NCBI RefSeq assembly: GCF_020921035.1
Contig: NC_063156.1
Coordinates: 24,166,283 to 24,230,282, forward strand
Reading direction: 5' to 3'
DNA: 64,000 nucleotides
DNA from: Rhodamnia argentea
Taxonomy: Eukaryota > Streptophyta > Magnoliopsida > Myrtales > Myrtaceae
Positions 38,328 through 53,868 of the stretch are shown piece by piece. Each line of letters starts with the position of its first letter. Positions within the stretch are counted from its first letter, which is position 1. Below the pieces are notes generated by a model. The model worked only from the letters and a program-made list of their open reading frames with translations. It ran no database searches and was not told where the DNA came from. Made by a program: the position numbers and the translations under genes.

Positions 38328-38759
38328 CCCAGCACCACCGCTTTGTGTATTTCCACTTCCGCAAAACCGTAGTCCAATTTCAAATTATTTTTTTATTATA
38401 GATACCCTCATTTTTTTTATCTCAATTTTCAGAATCATAAAAAAAGATATCTATAAGTCGTCTCACTTGCAATTTTTTTTTTCAAGATATTTCGCAAATT
38501 ATCAATTTTTCTTATTTTCCATATATTTAGTTTATCTTTGTTTTAAACACTTTAAATTTATCAATTCATATATAAATACTAGTTCTTTCCCAAATAAATT
38601 ACGAATTTGAATTACTTAGCCACACGGATGTATTTTTTATTTTTTTTAATGTATTAATTTTTACTTTCACCCACAATTTTTCATTTTGTTTTTTTATGAA
38701 CTCCCTCAATCTATCCACTATCATATACATATATCGGCTTTCTTTTTCTCTCATATTTC
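38328..38759. other. Upstream region of the methyltransferase gene
   Basis: AT-rich intergenic DNA, no supported frame. It separates the methyltransferase ATG from the start of homology with the ADH intron 9 (about 38760). Confidence 0.45.
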
Positions 38760-39041
38760 CCGCATGACATCGCCGTCAAGCGCATTCTTACCACGCATCG
38801 AACGGAGTAATCGTTTTGCTTTATGTTACCCTGATCACGGACGATTCTACGGATCAGTTTGGCTATATAGATTCATCTGTGGTGGGTGACTTTCAGCTAG
38901 CGACGGTTAATAACCGAATGTCTTTGTGATTCCATGTTTAGTAACTCCCGCTCTTTTCCGGTAGCAAAATGGAAATTGCCGCGACAGGACTCCCCTTCAT
39001 GTTCATTGATTTCAGGCATGAGGATAATAAAATCTCGCTAC

Positions 39042-42023
<2,982 letters not shown>

Positions 42024-42279
42024 GGTGGCTGGAAAGCGGGAGGTGCGTGAGAGTGGGATTGATTCTCCTCCTCCTACTCCTGTTTTCATTCTAATATGTT
42101 CTTGAATTTTTTCTAACTTATTGGAAGCCACTTTGCCTTCCGACATAGTGTAATCCGGCATCTGCGGGATCGTGGGCTCTGTAATACAAAACAAGATCTG
42201 TTCTAGGCAAGAAGAAGCGTCTGATTGATTGTAGTTCCATTGATGCACGATTATCGGAAAATTCACTCGTCTCGTCTAC

Positions 42280-42542
42280 CGATTCACTCGTCCAGGTATC
42301 GCTCCTCTTTCTTCATTTGCCATGTCAATCATCTCTCGGCGTCTGGATATTTAAGAACAAACAATCTAAACTTCATGTTATCTTACGTTTGCATCATGAT
42401 ACTAATTGATTTCACGACAAAAGAATACAAGAAAATCGATTGACTTGAATGTGATGTTCAAGTACTTTCGTTATGATCATAAAGTACTGCAAATTCTATT
42501 GTACTGAATTTGATGTTCAAGTACTTTCTTCGTAATTATACG
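42280..42542. other. Intergenic spacer upstream of the ADH pseudogene
   Basis: No frame supported. Contains a short imperfect repeat of GATGTTCAAGTACTTTC at about 42451 and 42511. Confidence 0.4.
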
Positions 42543-43012
42543 GAAAAAGTGCCTAAAAAGTTTTAAATCTATTGCATAGTCTTAAATCTCTCAATTATAC
42601 CAATTTAGTTTTAAACTTTTTGCATTTGCGCCAATTGAGTCGATTCGACCCATTTTAGCCGAAAATTATTGACATTAAAGTCGTCCGTCCTACATGGCAT
42701 AATTGGCATTACGTCCAAATGCCCTCACCAATCGTTGGCAAGGGCCTACATGCCCTCGTCGGACAAAATGAAAAAAGAAAAAACGAAAAAATAATCATTA
42801 AAAATTCAAGTTTTTTAAAAAAATTATTAAAAAATGCCCACGTTACGCCATGTAGGACGAACGGATGGCGCCCATGTCAGTAATTTCAGGTCAAAATTGG
42901 CCGGATGGACTCAATTGACATAAATACAAAAGGTTTAAGACTAAATCGATATAATTGAAAGGTTTAAGACTGAATTGACACCAATAGACAAAATTGTCAA
43001 AAAAGTCCTAAA
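42543..43012. repeat. Foldback MITE, family of 'CCGGCCAATTTT' repeats, copy 1
   Basis: The left part contains TTTTAAATCTATTGCATAG and CCAATTGAGTCGATTCGACC; the right part has inverted equivalents, for example GGCCGGATGGACTCAATTGAC and GGTTTAAGACTGAATTGACA. The arms flank an AT-rich centre. The same family recurs at 43005, 53165, 56815 and 59838. Confidence 0.75.
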
Positions 43013-43210
43013 CCTATTACACTTTTGCCGATTCAATCATAAACTTTTTAATTCTCTCGATTCGGTCCTAAACCTTTTCAACTTTTGCTAATTCGTCCTT
43101 CCGGCCAATTTAGCTTCCAAAAAATGCTTACTTGGATTCCTAGTAAACGCCCGCCGTCCTATATAAATGGTCTAGCACCGACGTGGATGTCGAGAAATAA
43201 AAATGGTGAC
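43005..43210. repeat. Partial copy 2 of the same MITE family
   Basis: Has TCCTAAACCTATTACACTTTT, TTCGTCCTTCCGGCCAATTT and CGCCCGCCGTCCTATATAAA-type modules (quoted in part). Only one arm is recognisable. Confidence 0.65.
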
Positions 43211-44169
43211 TTTTTTTTTTCCTTCTCTTGCATTTCATTTCTAGGAAAATTGCCCTAAAACCAAAACATTTCCAAATCAGAACACGCCCAACCCCAAAAC
43301 TAGAATAGAATCATAATTTCTCGACCACGGATGATGGGCGATGGATGATGGATGCTCCACGACTCTCGACAATCTTGCTCCCCTTCATGGCAACTCTTGT
43401 CGGCCTTCGGATGCTTGACCACGCTTATCCCCCGCACGACACTATCCTAATTTGCTCACCAACATAGCCCCTAACTCCTCGACGACAGGCGATGGCCGAC
43501 GACGCTCCACGACAAATCATGGGACTTTCGCACCAAAACGACTTAGTGAGTGCCCCCAATTGAGTCGAGCTAGTGTTGACGGTTCTACTTCAGCTTCCAA
43601 AGTGTTAATTTTTGTATAAACATCTCTCATTGCTGAGGTGAGTTTGCATAATCTTGAATCTCCTTCCCGATGACGCGGATTGTGCCCGGTGGACAGATGT
43701 CCCTTTGTTGGTTGCCCTTATGATCACTACGTCAACCGCCTTCACGGTTTCTCAAGGCGTGAAGCTCGCATGCTAAGTGTTGGGTGAAACCTCTTTGGAG
43801 GTTTGATAGATGAAATAAGAGGTTTATTTAGGATATTGCATCGTTCCTTGCAACTGGTTTTTTGCTTTACATGGGAAAAGTTGGTGTTTAATTTGAATGG
43901 AAAGATCCTGTAGCAGTAGCCTCTTTTACACTATTTATATTGTGTTTGATTTTGTGTTGCGGACTCGGACACTCTTACTATCTTACATAGCTTGTATATA
44001 TTTAGTTTAAGGAGTGTTGTGTATTCTTAGTGATTCAAATTAAGATCTTCAGAGCACAAAACTTAGCGTGGTAATGACTTTCCCCTTCCGCATCTTAAGA
44101 AAAGTTAGTTTTGCTTATGCTTTAAATATTTTGCAGAATTTCATACTATTCTCACTTTTTTCCTTGTAG
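43211..44169. other. Gene-free spacer
   Basis: Contains a stretch rich in GATGG/CTCGACGA and 'ccaCGACtctc' text (43320-43560), possibly more MITE core, then AT-rich DNA. I see no gene. It may hold the lost 5' part of the GRF zinc-finger unit that follows. Confidence 0.35.
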
Positions 44170-44400
44170 TTGGCACAATCGATAACGTCGGTTCCTCTAA
44201 TCGACAACTATACGTCCGTGTTTTGCTATTGTGGCCTCAAAGCTCCTCTGCGAACAGAAAGGACGAAGGACAACCGGAGAAGACAATACTATGGCTGCTC
44301 AAAATACAACCACAATAATAAAGGGGAAAGTTGTAGATTTTTCATTTAGGTTGATGAGAAAATCAGTCAATCGGCAAGGAGTGTGTCCAAAAGTTTCTAG
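44170..44400 (+). pseudogene. GRF-type zinc-finger remnant with in-frame stop
   Basis: From a possible acceptor TTGTAG at about 44169, the frame through 44224 reads VFCYCGLKAPLRTERTKDN, then QYYGC, then SCRFFI, a stop, and VDEKI. This is the GRF zinc finger: C-Y-C-G ... G-C ... C-R-F-F-x-W-x-D, with one cysteine pair at CYC, a cysteine at YGC and one at SCRFF. In plants the residue after FFI is Trp (TGG); here it is TAG. GRF fingers occur in small membrane proteins and in many transposon-borne genes. No intact gene can be built around it. Confidence 0.7.
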
Positions 44401-45504
44401 CGGAGCAATGTCAAACAAGAACCAATGTCGACCCATAATGAGGATGATAGTTGTTTAATAGTCGATGAGGTCAAAGTTGTCAAGGCACAACAGAAACAAA
44501 AACAAGTCAAACAAGATGGTTGTGTTATTGTTAATAGTAATACCACAAATTATGATTTTGCCATAGAGTAAACCATCCTAAACATATTTTATATGCATGT
44601 GCTTTTTATTAGTAGGATGAATAAAGTGAACATTGTTTATCTTGGTATTTGTCAAAAGTTTCTCTCTCATGATGTCATTTTCCTTTTGGATCCATAGTTT
44701 TGAGTAGTTGTCAATTAGTAGGAAGAAAAAGTTGAGGCTTTGTGGCTATATGGAACCGAGCATTTGACTCCGTCTATTTCCTAGAACTTGAATTGTTCTA
44801 AAATTGTTTTGTTTCAACTCCGTGTAATAACTAGGAGGGGAGTTACTCCCTCGGACATATGAGTGTTGGGCACGAACATTTTGAAAAAAGGAACTTGTAA
44901 GTAGCTTTAAGATCAAAGAATGAGTTTTTTAGAATTGGTAAGTGGTCACTCATCGTTTAGACATGACGGGTTTGTTCTTGCATGTAGTCTTGTATTTCCA
45001 CGAGGGTTTTGGATCTATTAATGTCCTCTTAATTTTAGTTCATCGTAGCAGGTGTAAATTTCAAGGCTGATTACAAAAATAAGAGTAACTATTATAAATG
45101 ATAAAGATATCAAAAGAACTATCCTTTCAAGAAGAGAAATTTTTTTATATCGACTTTGAGTCGTATTCTGACAAGGAAATTAGTTGTAATGCATATGTCT
45201 ACCCAAGCGAGAATCATACTGCGGTATTGACACTCTATTTTCTCATTTAGTGAAGCTTCGGGTTGAGTTTTTTATTGAACTTATCATCAACAAACAAAAA
45301 TATGAACCGCAATGTCACTTCATTGAATCCATCAACAACACTACTTCCTATCACTTGTTCTTGATTCAACATGTGTTTGTATATCAACTGGTCATCTCTT
45401 GTCCTGTTTGGCATTTGTACTTTTAACCTGATATTATTAGATTCAATTAGTTAATAAAAATTTTGTTAGTAAACTTGTATAGGTGAAAACAAAAATCACA
45501 ATCT
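44401..45504. other. Gene-free spacer
   Basis: AT-rich, no frame with family features. May include 3' debris of the GRF unit and the terminal region of the MULE on the other strand. Confidence 0.4.
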
Positions 45505-48331
45505 CATGCACATGAGTCACTTGAGCAACACTAGCAATTGGTGTCCCGATAACACTACTACTCGCACCTTTGCTTGTACGTCTCCGAACCTAGAAGGAGT
45601 AATATCAATTTAAAGTTATTTCCATGAAGTAATCATAACACAATGAAAATGGAAGTACTTACTGGATGTTTTTTCCTTAAGAACTGTGTTTGTGATGTTG
45701 TATACCTAGCCTTGTTAACAGGACATGTCAAACTGTTGTATCCCGTCTTCTTGCAAGTTCAACAAGTCATCTCCATTCCTTTTCTCGACATCCTAGTTTG
45801 ACTTGACATCTCACCTTCCCCCCCTCCCCCTTAATCTTTTGTGTCTACATTTATTGGGATTTACCTTGGCTGGAAGCAGTACACGTGCATTCCTATTAGT
45901 TTTTTCCCAAATCTCTCTCCTCGAATCTCTCTCCTCGAATTGGCATTAGCATGTTCTGATATGCAACTTAGAATTTCGCCGTTTCGTAACACTCATCCAT
46001 AAAATCATATGCATCCTTCTTCTTATGATTCAAAGCGGAATGGAATGGGGACAAGGGATGCCAATAAGCCATCGCCTCTTGCAAGTATACTCTCTTGTGA
46101 ACACATCAACGGCGTACTTCACACCCTTACCTAGCACCTCATATCCATCATCGCTATTCCATATCACTTAGCAACAAGTCGCATCACGTTTATTTTCTTC
46201 CAACTTCTTTACAATCCTTGGACCACAATCTCTCCTCCATCCAGCACATGAATCATTCTATGTATGCATCCTTTGTCATTATCATTATCATTATCCTCAT
46301 CTCCTCCAATATATTGTAAATGGACTTACACCTAGCATTTATGATTCTTCTATTAAATACCTCACATAAGTTGCTATCAACTATATTACATTTGACATCG
46401 GTGGTGAAGCAAGCCCTAGACCAGTGCTTGGGCTCAGCTTGAATCAAGTTAAGATACGCGGCATGACCGATTCTTTTTTTCAATGCTTGAGCATGTTCAT
46501 CATATTCTACCATAGTATTACTCTTAGCACATCGCCAAAACAATCTCTACAGTTATATCCCCATATATTTCTTGGCCAATTAGTACATATATGGCTAGCA
46601 CACATTCTATGCTCAGTTATAGGCAACAAATCAACTATAGCTTGTAAAAACCCTATAAAATGTGATTTCAATTAATAAAACATACCACAAGTGCGATCAT
46701 TTAAGAGGTATAACAATTTAAAAAGAAATAAGGAACTTACATTTTGCTTGTCACTAATTATAACCCAACCTTGTTCATATGTACTTCTTATGTTGAGGTT
46801 CCATATTAAATTTCTCAAGAACCAAGTCCATGTGTTTCCAATCTCAACTCTTATAATTGCCCATGCTATTGAGAACATCTGATCATTTGCATCTCTTTCG
46901 ATGGCACACAAGATCTTCCATTTACAAATTCTTTATAAAAATCAACCATCTAATCTCACAACTTTCTTACATCCATCAAAGAAGCCTTTTTTGCATGTAG
47001 CAAAATAAATATATATTTTTTTCAAACAATGCCCTTCAAGTGTATGTTGGGTTTTTCAACACTCAATATAACCATACTCACAGAATTTGTGACCCTAAGT
47101 TCCTCTGCATAATCTCACAACTTTGTATATTTATTTTTATAGTTTCCCATCAAAACTTCAAAGGGAAATAGCTTAGCTTTAGTACACTGGTTCATACTAA
47201 CATTTAAGCATAATTGATCCTTGATAAGCTCCTTTAAAGCAATGGTTTTCATATTTGGCATTGTTTTAATTGGACCAAAATAATGCTTTGAAAATCAAGA
47301 ACTGGTTACCCTCTTATTATTAAAATGAATGCTACATGTATATTATTCATGATAAATCTTCGCATGGAATGATCCACTTCTAACATAAAAAGATGTAGAA
47401 ATTTTTCAAGGACAATTCTCATTAGTGCATTTAGCTTTAACAAATTTGTCTTCATTCTTCATAAATGTTATCTCTCTACGCTCGATCACGGAATACTTTT
47501 TGAGAGCATCTTTAAATTGCCTACCATCATCAAACTTCATAGACGTAGTAACAAAAGGCGTAGGATTATAACTTAGAAACTTGCTTTTTCTTCTTGTCAC
47601 ATCAACATATGCTTCCTCTACATCAGAATCCAAACTCTCATCTCTATTAGTTTCATAATAGTCTGTTTGGTAATCGGCTTGAGTAATATCCCCATCGGAT
47701 TGCTCGGAAATTGATGATTCTTTGATAGATTATTGGGATGGTATAACTTTCACGAGTGGTTTTGCTTGAATCCAATCGGTTATGGCCCTTTTATGGAATT
47801 CTCTAATATTCTTCTTACCTTCTACAAGGTCATTATCATCTTATCCTCATCATCAATCAAGAACTACGTATCAACTAGTAAGTCTGAGTGTTTGCTATTT
47901 GAATCAATTTCTTTATCCCGACCAACACCCTCATCAATTAAGGAACCATAATCTATACTAACACCCTCACCGGTACCCTCACCATGACTAGCACCTTCAC
48001 TAACCTCATCGTCAAAATGTTCTCTATAAACTTCAATATACTCCCAATGCAAATGATGGAAAAGTAGAGTGACAAGAGTGATATCATCAAATATGAATCT
48101 CAAACCATCTTCTAGAAACTTTCCAGGATACTTAAAATAAAGCTTTTCAAATTTACTATTTGCCCCATCTTCGATGTCTATGATGAACCTTTCATAACTC
48201 ATTGAGTTGATATCTACGTATACTAGATCCATCTTCCTCCCAACATACTCAAGCATTGGATGTCGTACTAATTTTCTACCATGAAAAAGGAGAACCAATG
48301 TTAACTTGCCGCTCATATTGACCCTATACAA
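45505..48331 (-). pseudogene. Degenerate MuDR-type MULE transposase
   Basis: Fragments on the minus strand, in order: 48331-47864, the N-terminal domain of plant MuDR transposases (LEYVGRKMDLVYVDINSMSYERF, quoted in part); 47633-47406, the MuDR DNA-binding segment (FVTTSMKFDDGRQFKDALKKY ... C-x4-C, quoted in part); 46911-46672, the transposase core with ERDANDQMFSIAWAIIRVE and WTWFLRNL, then GWVIISDKQ; 46543-46253, FWRCAKSN ... PKHWSRACF ... NLCEVFNR; about 46250-45980, SWIM-like text; about 45800-45680, a C-x2-C-x4-x4-C knuckle. Numerous stops and frameshifts. No terminal inverted repeats were identified. Confidence 0.85.
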
Positions 48332-49109
48332 AAAAAGGACCTATATTAATGGAGGGTCAACATAATGACACACGTGAAGACAATTTACCACAAAAGTTTT
48401 GTATTAATAGTATAAATAAAGACTCTATTATATCCAAAACTAAACACTCTTTTACGTAAAAAAATATTTAAATCTCTTAGCAACATCCTAATAAAGACAT
48501 TTCATGAATGATGCGAACAAAAAAAATATTTGGAGCAGAATCACTTAGTTTATATGAAGGAAAACGATTCTTTTAAAACCAAAGCTACGATAAATTCTTT
48601 AAAAAAAATGAACCATGATAGAAAAGAAAAGGAAAGCATGTCTTTTATGTGGTTGATTTTTGCACAAACGAGCCATGATAAAGCATAATCACTTAGTTTT
48701 CACAAAGGCATTTGAGCGAACGGGTTGAATATTACTCGGAGGCACAAACGAGGAATGATCCAATCGTTGAATGCAAGGGATCCAGGCATGAGTACTTGGT
48801 TCCCATGTTCAGCCTTATGGACTCGGGCTCGGGTATCGATGCATTACGTACGAGCATCGGGGGCCTTGGGCCCAGACTCACTAAACCCCAACCTAGAAGT
48901 TGGGGACCCGGGCACTCTCACTAGGATTTTGGGCCCTATCACATGCTCGGGTTCTAGAGAACTGGGGTCGTGGCCCCGGCCTCAATGGATCCAAGCACAA
49001 GTGCCGAGGTCGCGAGCCTAGCCTCAATGGACCCAAGCACGGGCACATGGAAACGAGCATTAGGGTTTGCTTACCTAAGCATGGACTTTTTGGTCCAAAC
49101 ATCGATATT
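48332..49109. other. Gene-free spacer with a GC-rich repetitive patch
   Basis: 48690-49060 contains repeated CATGAG/GGCCTTGGGCCC/ 'CTCAATGGA(T/C)CCAAGCAC' modules, for example at about 48984 and 49023. The frames through it are repetitive and have no known domain. Its origin is unknown. Confidence 0.45.
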
Positions 49110-49982
49110 TGTTGAAAAAATCTCCACTAATATATTTCAATATTAACAAATTTATCCTTAGTCTTATTAAATCTAGTAAAAACATTGTTATATCTTATTT
49201 TAGGTGATGCACGTGAATGAAGAAGCTTATATTGATCTTAGTGTTTATTTAGACATAAATCAAGAGTATTGCATATTTGTTCTTGAATAGGTTGAATTAT
49301 GTTATGTAGATTAAGTGAAGTGTCCCTTATATAGTTTCACTCACACCTTTCAATGAAGACTTATATGCAAGTATAAAAAAAGATTGTATTAGCTTTAAAC
49401 TTAGTGTTCTCTCTGTTCGGATTTTGAAGATTGGTTTTGAAATTCTTGTCTAAAAATTGCAACATACTCAAAAAATGTTCTTTCTTGAAGACCCACACTC
49501 AACATATAACACATATGGATAAGAAATTCTTTTAAAGGAAGTTGCAATTTTCGATTTGAAGGATGACTCTACTACGTATCGTAAAATATCAAGTTGAATA
49601 TCACCTTTCAAGAGACAAGTCAACTTTTATAAATGAAGGTATCTACTTATCGAAACCAAAGATTTAGTTGTATGGACGACTAAATTAAAAGGGTTCGGAT
49701 TCAACATTTAACGACTATTATATCTTCTAGATACAGCCTCATTCAATCAAGATTGATAGCATCCAATGAAAGATTGAAGTGCAATCCTTTGAAGACTTAT
49801 CCAACGGCTAGTTTGGAAGTGAAGGAGTATGAAAGGAGATGAACAGTGTTGTTATGGGTGTCGGATCTGAATAAAAACTTTCAAAGAGCAAGAGCGCTTC
49901 AAATTCTACATACTTGTTTTTGTGAGTTTTATACTACAATCATTGAGAGGTTTTATAAGAGTGATTGATAGAAGATAGTGCA

Positions 49983-52731
49983 TGTGACGTCCTAGAAATA
50001 TGGTGTCCGTAAGAAAAATTATGAATTCCAACGTGGAAAATAAAATTTGGATTTTGAGGACTTAAGAGACGATAATTGGTTATTCCGAGACATCTGTCAG
50101 GAAAAGTCAAGTTTGAATAGTCAAACGTTGACTTGTAGTGTCAAGACCCTTCACGCGCAAATTCAATCTTGTCCGAACCCCGAATGCCAAAATTCTAATT
50201 TTGCCCTCAATCGATTGAGCCAAATGACTACCGATATCCATTTTGCCAAATTACCAATTTGTCCCTAGATTTTATGCATATGGGACAAAATCATTTAATT
50301 AGTTTTGATTTTTTTTTGCACCACTCTTTCTCTTCTTTTGTTGATTGAAGTCCCCCTCCCCATCCCTCATTTCAGCCGCCATCATTTCCCCGGACAACCC
50401 ACGTGATTTTCCCTCCTTCCTCATGTACTCTCTCTCTCTCACTCTCTCTTCCCCCTTCCCCCACGTGACCGATTGCCCCCCTTCTTTCTTTTCTTTTCTC
50501 TCCCCTTTCTTCCTCTCTCTTCGTGGGACCATACCCCACTTCCCCCCCCAACTGTACTTCTTCTTCGCCTTCAACTTCTTCTTTTTTCTTCTCTGCAACC
50601 CACCCGACGCCACACCACCCAACCACCTCCGTCCGCCACCCCGCCACAGCTCGTCACCCCCGCTGGTTCTTTGGAGCTCACCCACGACCCCCACCCAACC
50701 TTGTTCCGACCTCTGCCCGACCTAGATTCGCTAGCTCGCGGAACCGACACCGGAGACTCGTGGTCGTCCGAGCTCGTCCCGTCTGCCGTGCCCGTTCCGG
50801 ACGCCGCCGCCCTACCCGAGCCCAGATCTAAACCACCCAAGACCTTCCCTCCGCTACTCGCGCCTCACCCTAGACCCACGGCCGCGACCCACCTCCGTTC
50901 CAATCGCGCCGTGCCCGGCCCCGACGCCCTTGATCCGACCATCCACGGCCACCTCGGTCCAGCCACCTCCACCCGACCAGTGCCCGCGATCTCGACCCAC
51001 GAACCCCGACGTTGCCGTGAACAGGTAGCCGCGAGACTCGACCCGAACAGTACCCGAATAGAACCGACCCGACCCGAAAACCGGTGACCCGGCACGAACA
51101 GTAACCCGAGCCTCAATCTCGACCCGTGTCGCCGTTGTTGTCACCTCAGCGCCCGACTCTACATCAAACATCGGAGTTGTGAGTCGACCCCTAAACTACG
51201 ATTAAGGTGTTAGCTGCGTTCAAGAATTAGAATAATTGATGTGGACTGTGATTAGACTAATTAGCGGGTACTAGATATGTATATTTAAATTATAATTACA
51301 TTATTTGTCTCAAGTCGATTCGGTTTATTAATAAAGTGACAATTAATTGAAGTCTGGATTAATTAAGCGATATGGATTAATTAATTAAAGTCGGATTAAT
51401 TAATTAAGATAGATTTAATTATTTATATATGAGATTTATTAATTACTAGTTTAATCGTAATTAAATCAATTAATTAGTACCGCGATAATTATTTAATTGT
51501 TAATTAATTATTGAATTATTATTGTTGGGTGATTGTTGAGTGTCTTGACTGGTGTGAATTTGATGACTGATTGTCCTATATATATAGATGCAAAGTTTGG
51601 TGGATAATATGTATAATTATGTGATCATGTGTGGAGTGACGGTTTAAGCATGAAAATGGCCTTGAGCCAAGTTTTGAGCACGATTGTTTGTGTGTATGCA
51701 TTGGGTTAAATGCAAAGATATAAATTGGCTGGTTGCATGTCGTGCGTGTATGGTCATATAATGGATACCGTCTTCTCGGGTATGTGAGAACGAAGCCGGC
51801 CCCCGGGTACGAGGGTTCGAGCCTGGTAAGTTCGTGCCGAGGGTACTTGGAACCACACGACTTATTATATGCCGGTCGCGGCTTGTGATGGACCGACGCT
51901 CCTCTGAGGAATGCTTATTTGTTAATCCATACCGAGGGTACTTGGAACCACATGGTTTGTCGGTTGCTATTGCCGAAGGAATGGAACGGTGCCTGGTCCC
52001 GCCAGAAGAGCATGGTTTTGCTAAGACCAAGAATGATCGTTAATAACTGGAACACGTGTGGTGCATTGTGCATGCAATTTATTATGAGTGTTACGGTTAT
52101 GTGCCTTGGTTGTATGCAGTTAATTGCACGTTAAATATGAACTGTTTAATGTGTGGCCCAAGGCGAGGTAAGCCTGCATGTGCTTGATGGTGACTATTGG
52201 TTTTGGATTGACTTTGTGATTGGTAAAGCGTTGCAAGGATCACATGTTTTTAGTTTACCATCGTTATTGTATCACATGCTTAGGATGTCTTGAGCGAGTC
52301 AATGTCCTACTCGGACTTAGGCATTGACTCACTGAGATTTTATATCTCACCCCGTCATTGTTAACAATTTTTCGGGTCCTTAGCTTTGGAAGCCGGAAGT
52401 ATTCGCGGTTTCTTTTTGAGTAGCACGGAGTAGTGTTAACCCATAATCATAATCCGGTATTTTTTAGGGTTATAGGAAGTGGCCCGGAGGTAGGGCTTGT
52501 ATATACCCGTTCTTCCTAAGGTTAACAGTAAATAAATAAAAGGTTTGTTTGGAATGATTTTCTGCTTTTCTATCCCTGTATATTTTATAACTGTTTGGGG
52601 AGTTACACGTTCCGTATGCGCTTAATAATAAGATAAAAATAATGGGTTGATGACGTGCCCGGGACGTCGTCTTTTTCTGACCTGAGGCGTTTTGGTAGGG
52701 TTGTTGCGGGCCCGGGGAGCGGGGCGTGAAA
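49983..52731. mobile_element. Nested solo LTR, 2749 bp
   Basis: Begins TGTGACGTCC and ends GGGGCGTGAAA, nearly inverted ends; the last bases would be GACA in an intact copy. It is flanked by a perfect 5-bp duplication GTGCA (49978-49982 and 52732-52736). The surrounding Copia-LTR text continues across the junction. No gag-pol inside. Contains a CT-rich, proline-coding stretch (50350-51090) and two copies of CCGAGGGTACTTGGAACCAC (51837, 51931). It looks Gypsy-like by size and ends. Confidence 0.75.
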
Positions 52732-52911
52732 GTGCAATCTATCAAAGAGAGTATCATTATTTGTTGTAAATCCTTATTGATTCATCAAGTGGAATTAAAC
52801 CTATCGATTGTCGGTATAGGAGAGTGGACGTAGGTTTGATCAAAACCGAACCACTATAATTATCATGTGAAATTTTCTCTACCCTTAAACTCTTCTTACC
52901 GTGTCGGATAG

Positions 52912-52981
52912 AATATTGCATACTAGTGTTCATGTTCACCAATTACAATATTGCATACTAGTGTTCATGTTCACCAATTAC
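52912..52981. repeat. Two-copy tandem duplication, 35-bp unit
   Basis: Copies 52912-52946 and 52947-52981 are identical (AATATTGCATACTAGTGTTC at the start). Lies in the Copia-type LTR. Confidence 0.93.
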
Positions 52982-53164
52982 ATACCTTTAGATTCTGTGT
53001 AATATTTGACTTGATTTTTTAATCCTATAATTTCTAATCAAATTTGTTTAAAACCACATATTCATCCCTCTAGATGATATTGCTAGATACAACAGTGTTT
53101 AATCCTATCTTAAAATATTATTTTTTATTTTCTAAAAATAAAATCATTTTCTTGAAAACCTTCA

Positions 53165-53868
53165 TCTTACGAGAAAATTATCAAAAAAATCTTAAATTTA
53201 TTGCGGTTGTGCCAATTTAGTCATAATTTTTTTTACCGATTCAGCCTTAAACCTTTTGCAATTGTGCTAATTTAGTCCATCCGACTAATTTTGGCGGGCC
53301 AGCACTAACGTGGACTCCGGCCGTCTAGTGATATAAAAATTTAATATTTTTTATTTGTGACTTTTTTTCTTTTCTTTCTTTTTTTCTTCCCTCTTCTTCC
53401 TGCGGCTAGAGCGACGGACGGCATGTTCAACCTCATCGGCCTCAAGCAAAGCTCGACCCCGCTGGCTATTGACAAATTTAATATATTTTTTCTTCCTCTT
53501 GCCGGAGGCGACGAATGGCGAGGTCAATGCCTATCAACCATTGACAAGGGCAAGTCTAGCCATTGCTGGGCGAAGTCGGCCGAGCCTCAACCTGGCTAGA
53601 TTTAGGCTGGCGAGGCTCGACCTCGCGTAGCCACTAGGAGGCAAGCCTCGCCCCATGAAGACGAGGCTCGACCTCTCCGGTGGTTGGCGGGGGCAAGCTT
53701 CGCTTGAAAATGGTGTGGACTCAATCGGTAAGTTGCAAATGATTTTGGACTGAATCGGCAAAAAATAAAATAAAATAAAATAAATATATATATATATAAA
53801 TATATATATAAAAGATTGAATTGGCACAATTGCAATAAGTTTGGTACTTTTTTGGTAATTTTTCTCCG
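53165..53868. repeat. Foldback MITE with GC-rich core, copy 3 of the family
   Basis: Ends GAGAAAATTATCAAAAAAAT and, inverted, GAGAAAAATTACCAAAAAAG. Arms contain ATTGCGGTTGTGCCAATTTAG and its complement near 53815-53835. The core 53400-53720 has GCGAGGCTCGACCTC-like repeats. Includes a TA-rich run at 53783-53811. A TSD was not found. Confidence 0.7.

Larger units (their letters stand above)
49110..53094 (+). mobile_element. Copia-type LTR (solo or remnant) split by a nested solo LTR
   Basis: The right part (52737-53094) has the typical downstream half of a Copia LTR: TCATCAAGTGGAATTAAACC, GAGTGGACGTAGG, AACCGAACCACTAT and TTCATCCCTCTAGATGATAT, ending TACAACA. The left part begins TGTTGAAAAAATC at 49110. 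TGTTG...CAACA ends are the Copia norm. No PBS, internal coding or second LTR follows. Flanking bases (ATATT and GTGTT) do not form a TSD, so it may be a truncated element rather than a clean solo LTR. Confidence 0.55.

Noticed and set aside
50473..51087. 204-residue proline-rich frame
   Set aside because: Lies in a CT-rich part of a solo LTR, with competing frames on both strands. Composition alone explains it.
51780..51830. GGGTTCGAGCC text resembling a tRNA T-loop
   Set aside because: No matching anticodon arm, acceptor stem or full cloverleaf could be built around it; it is LTR sequence.
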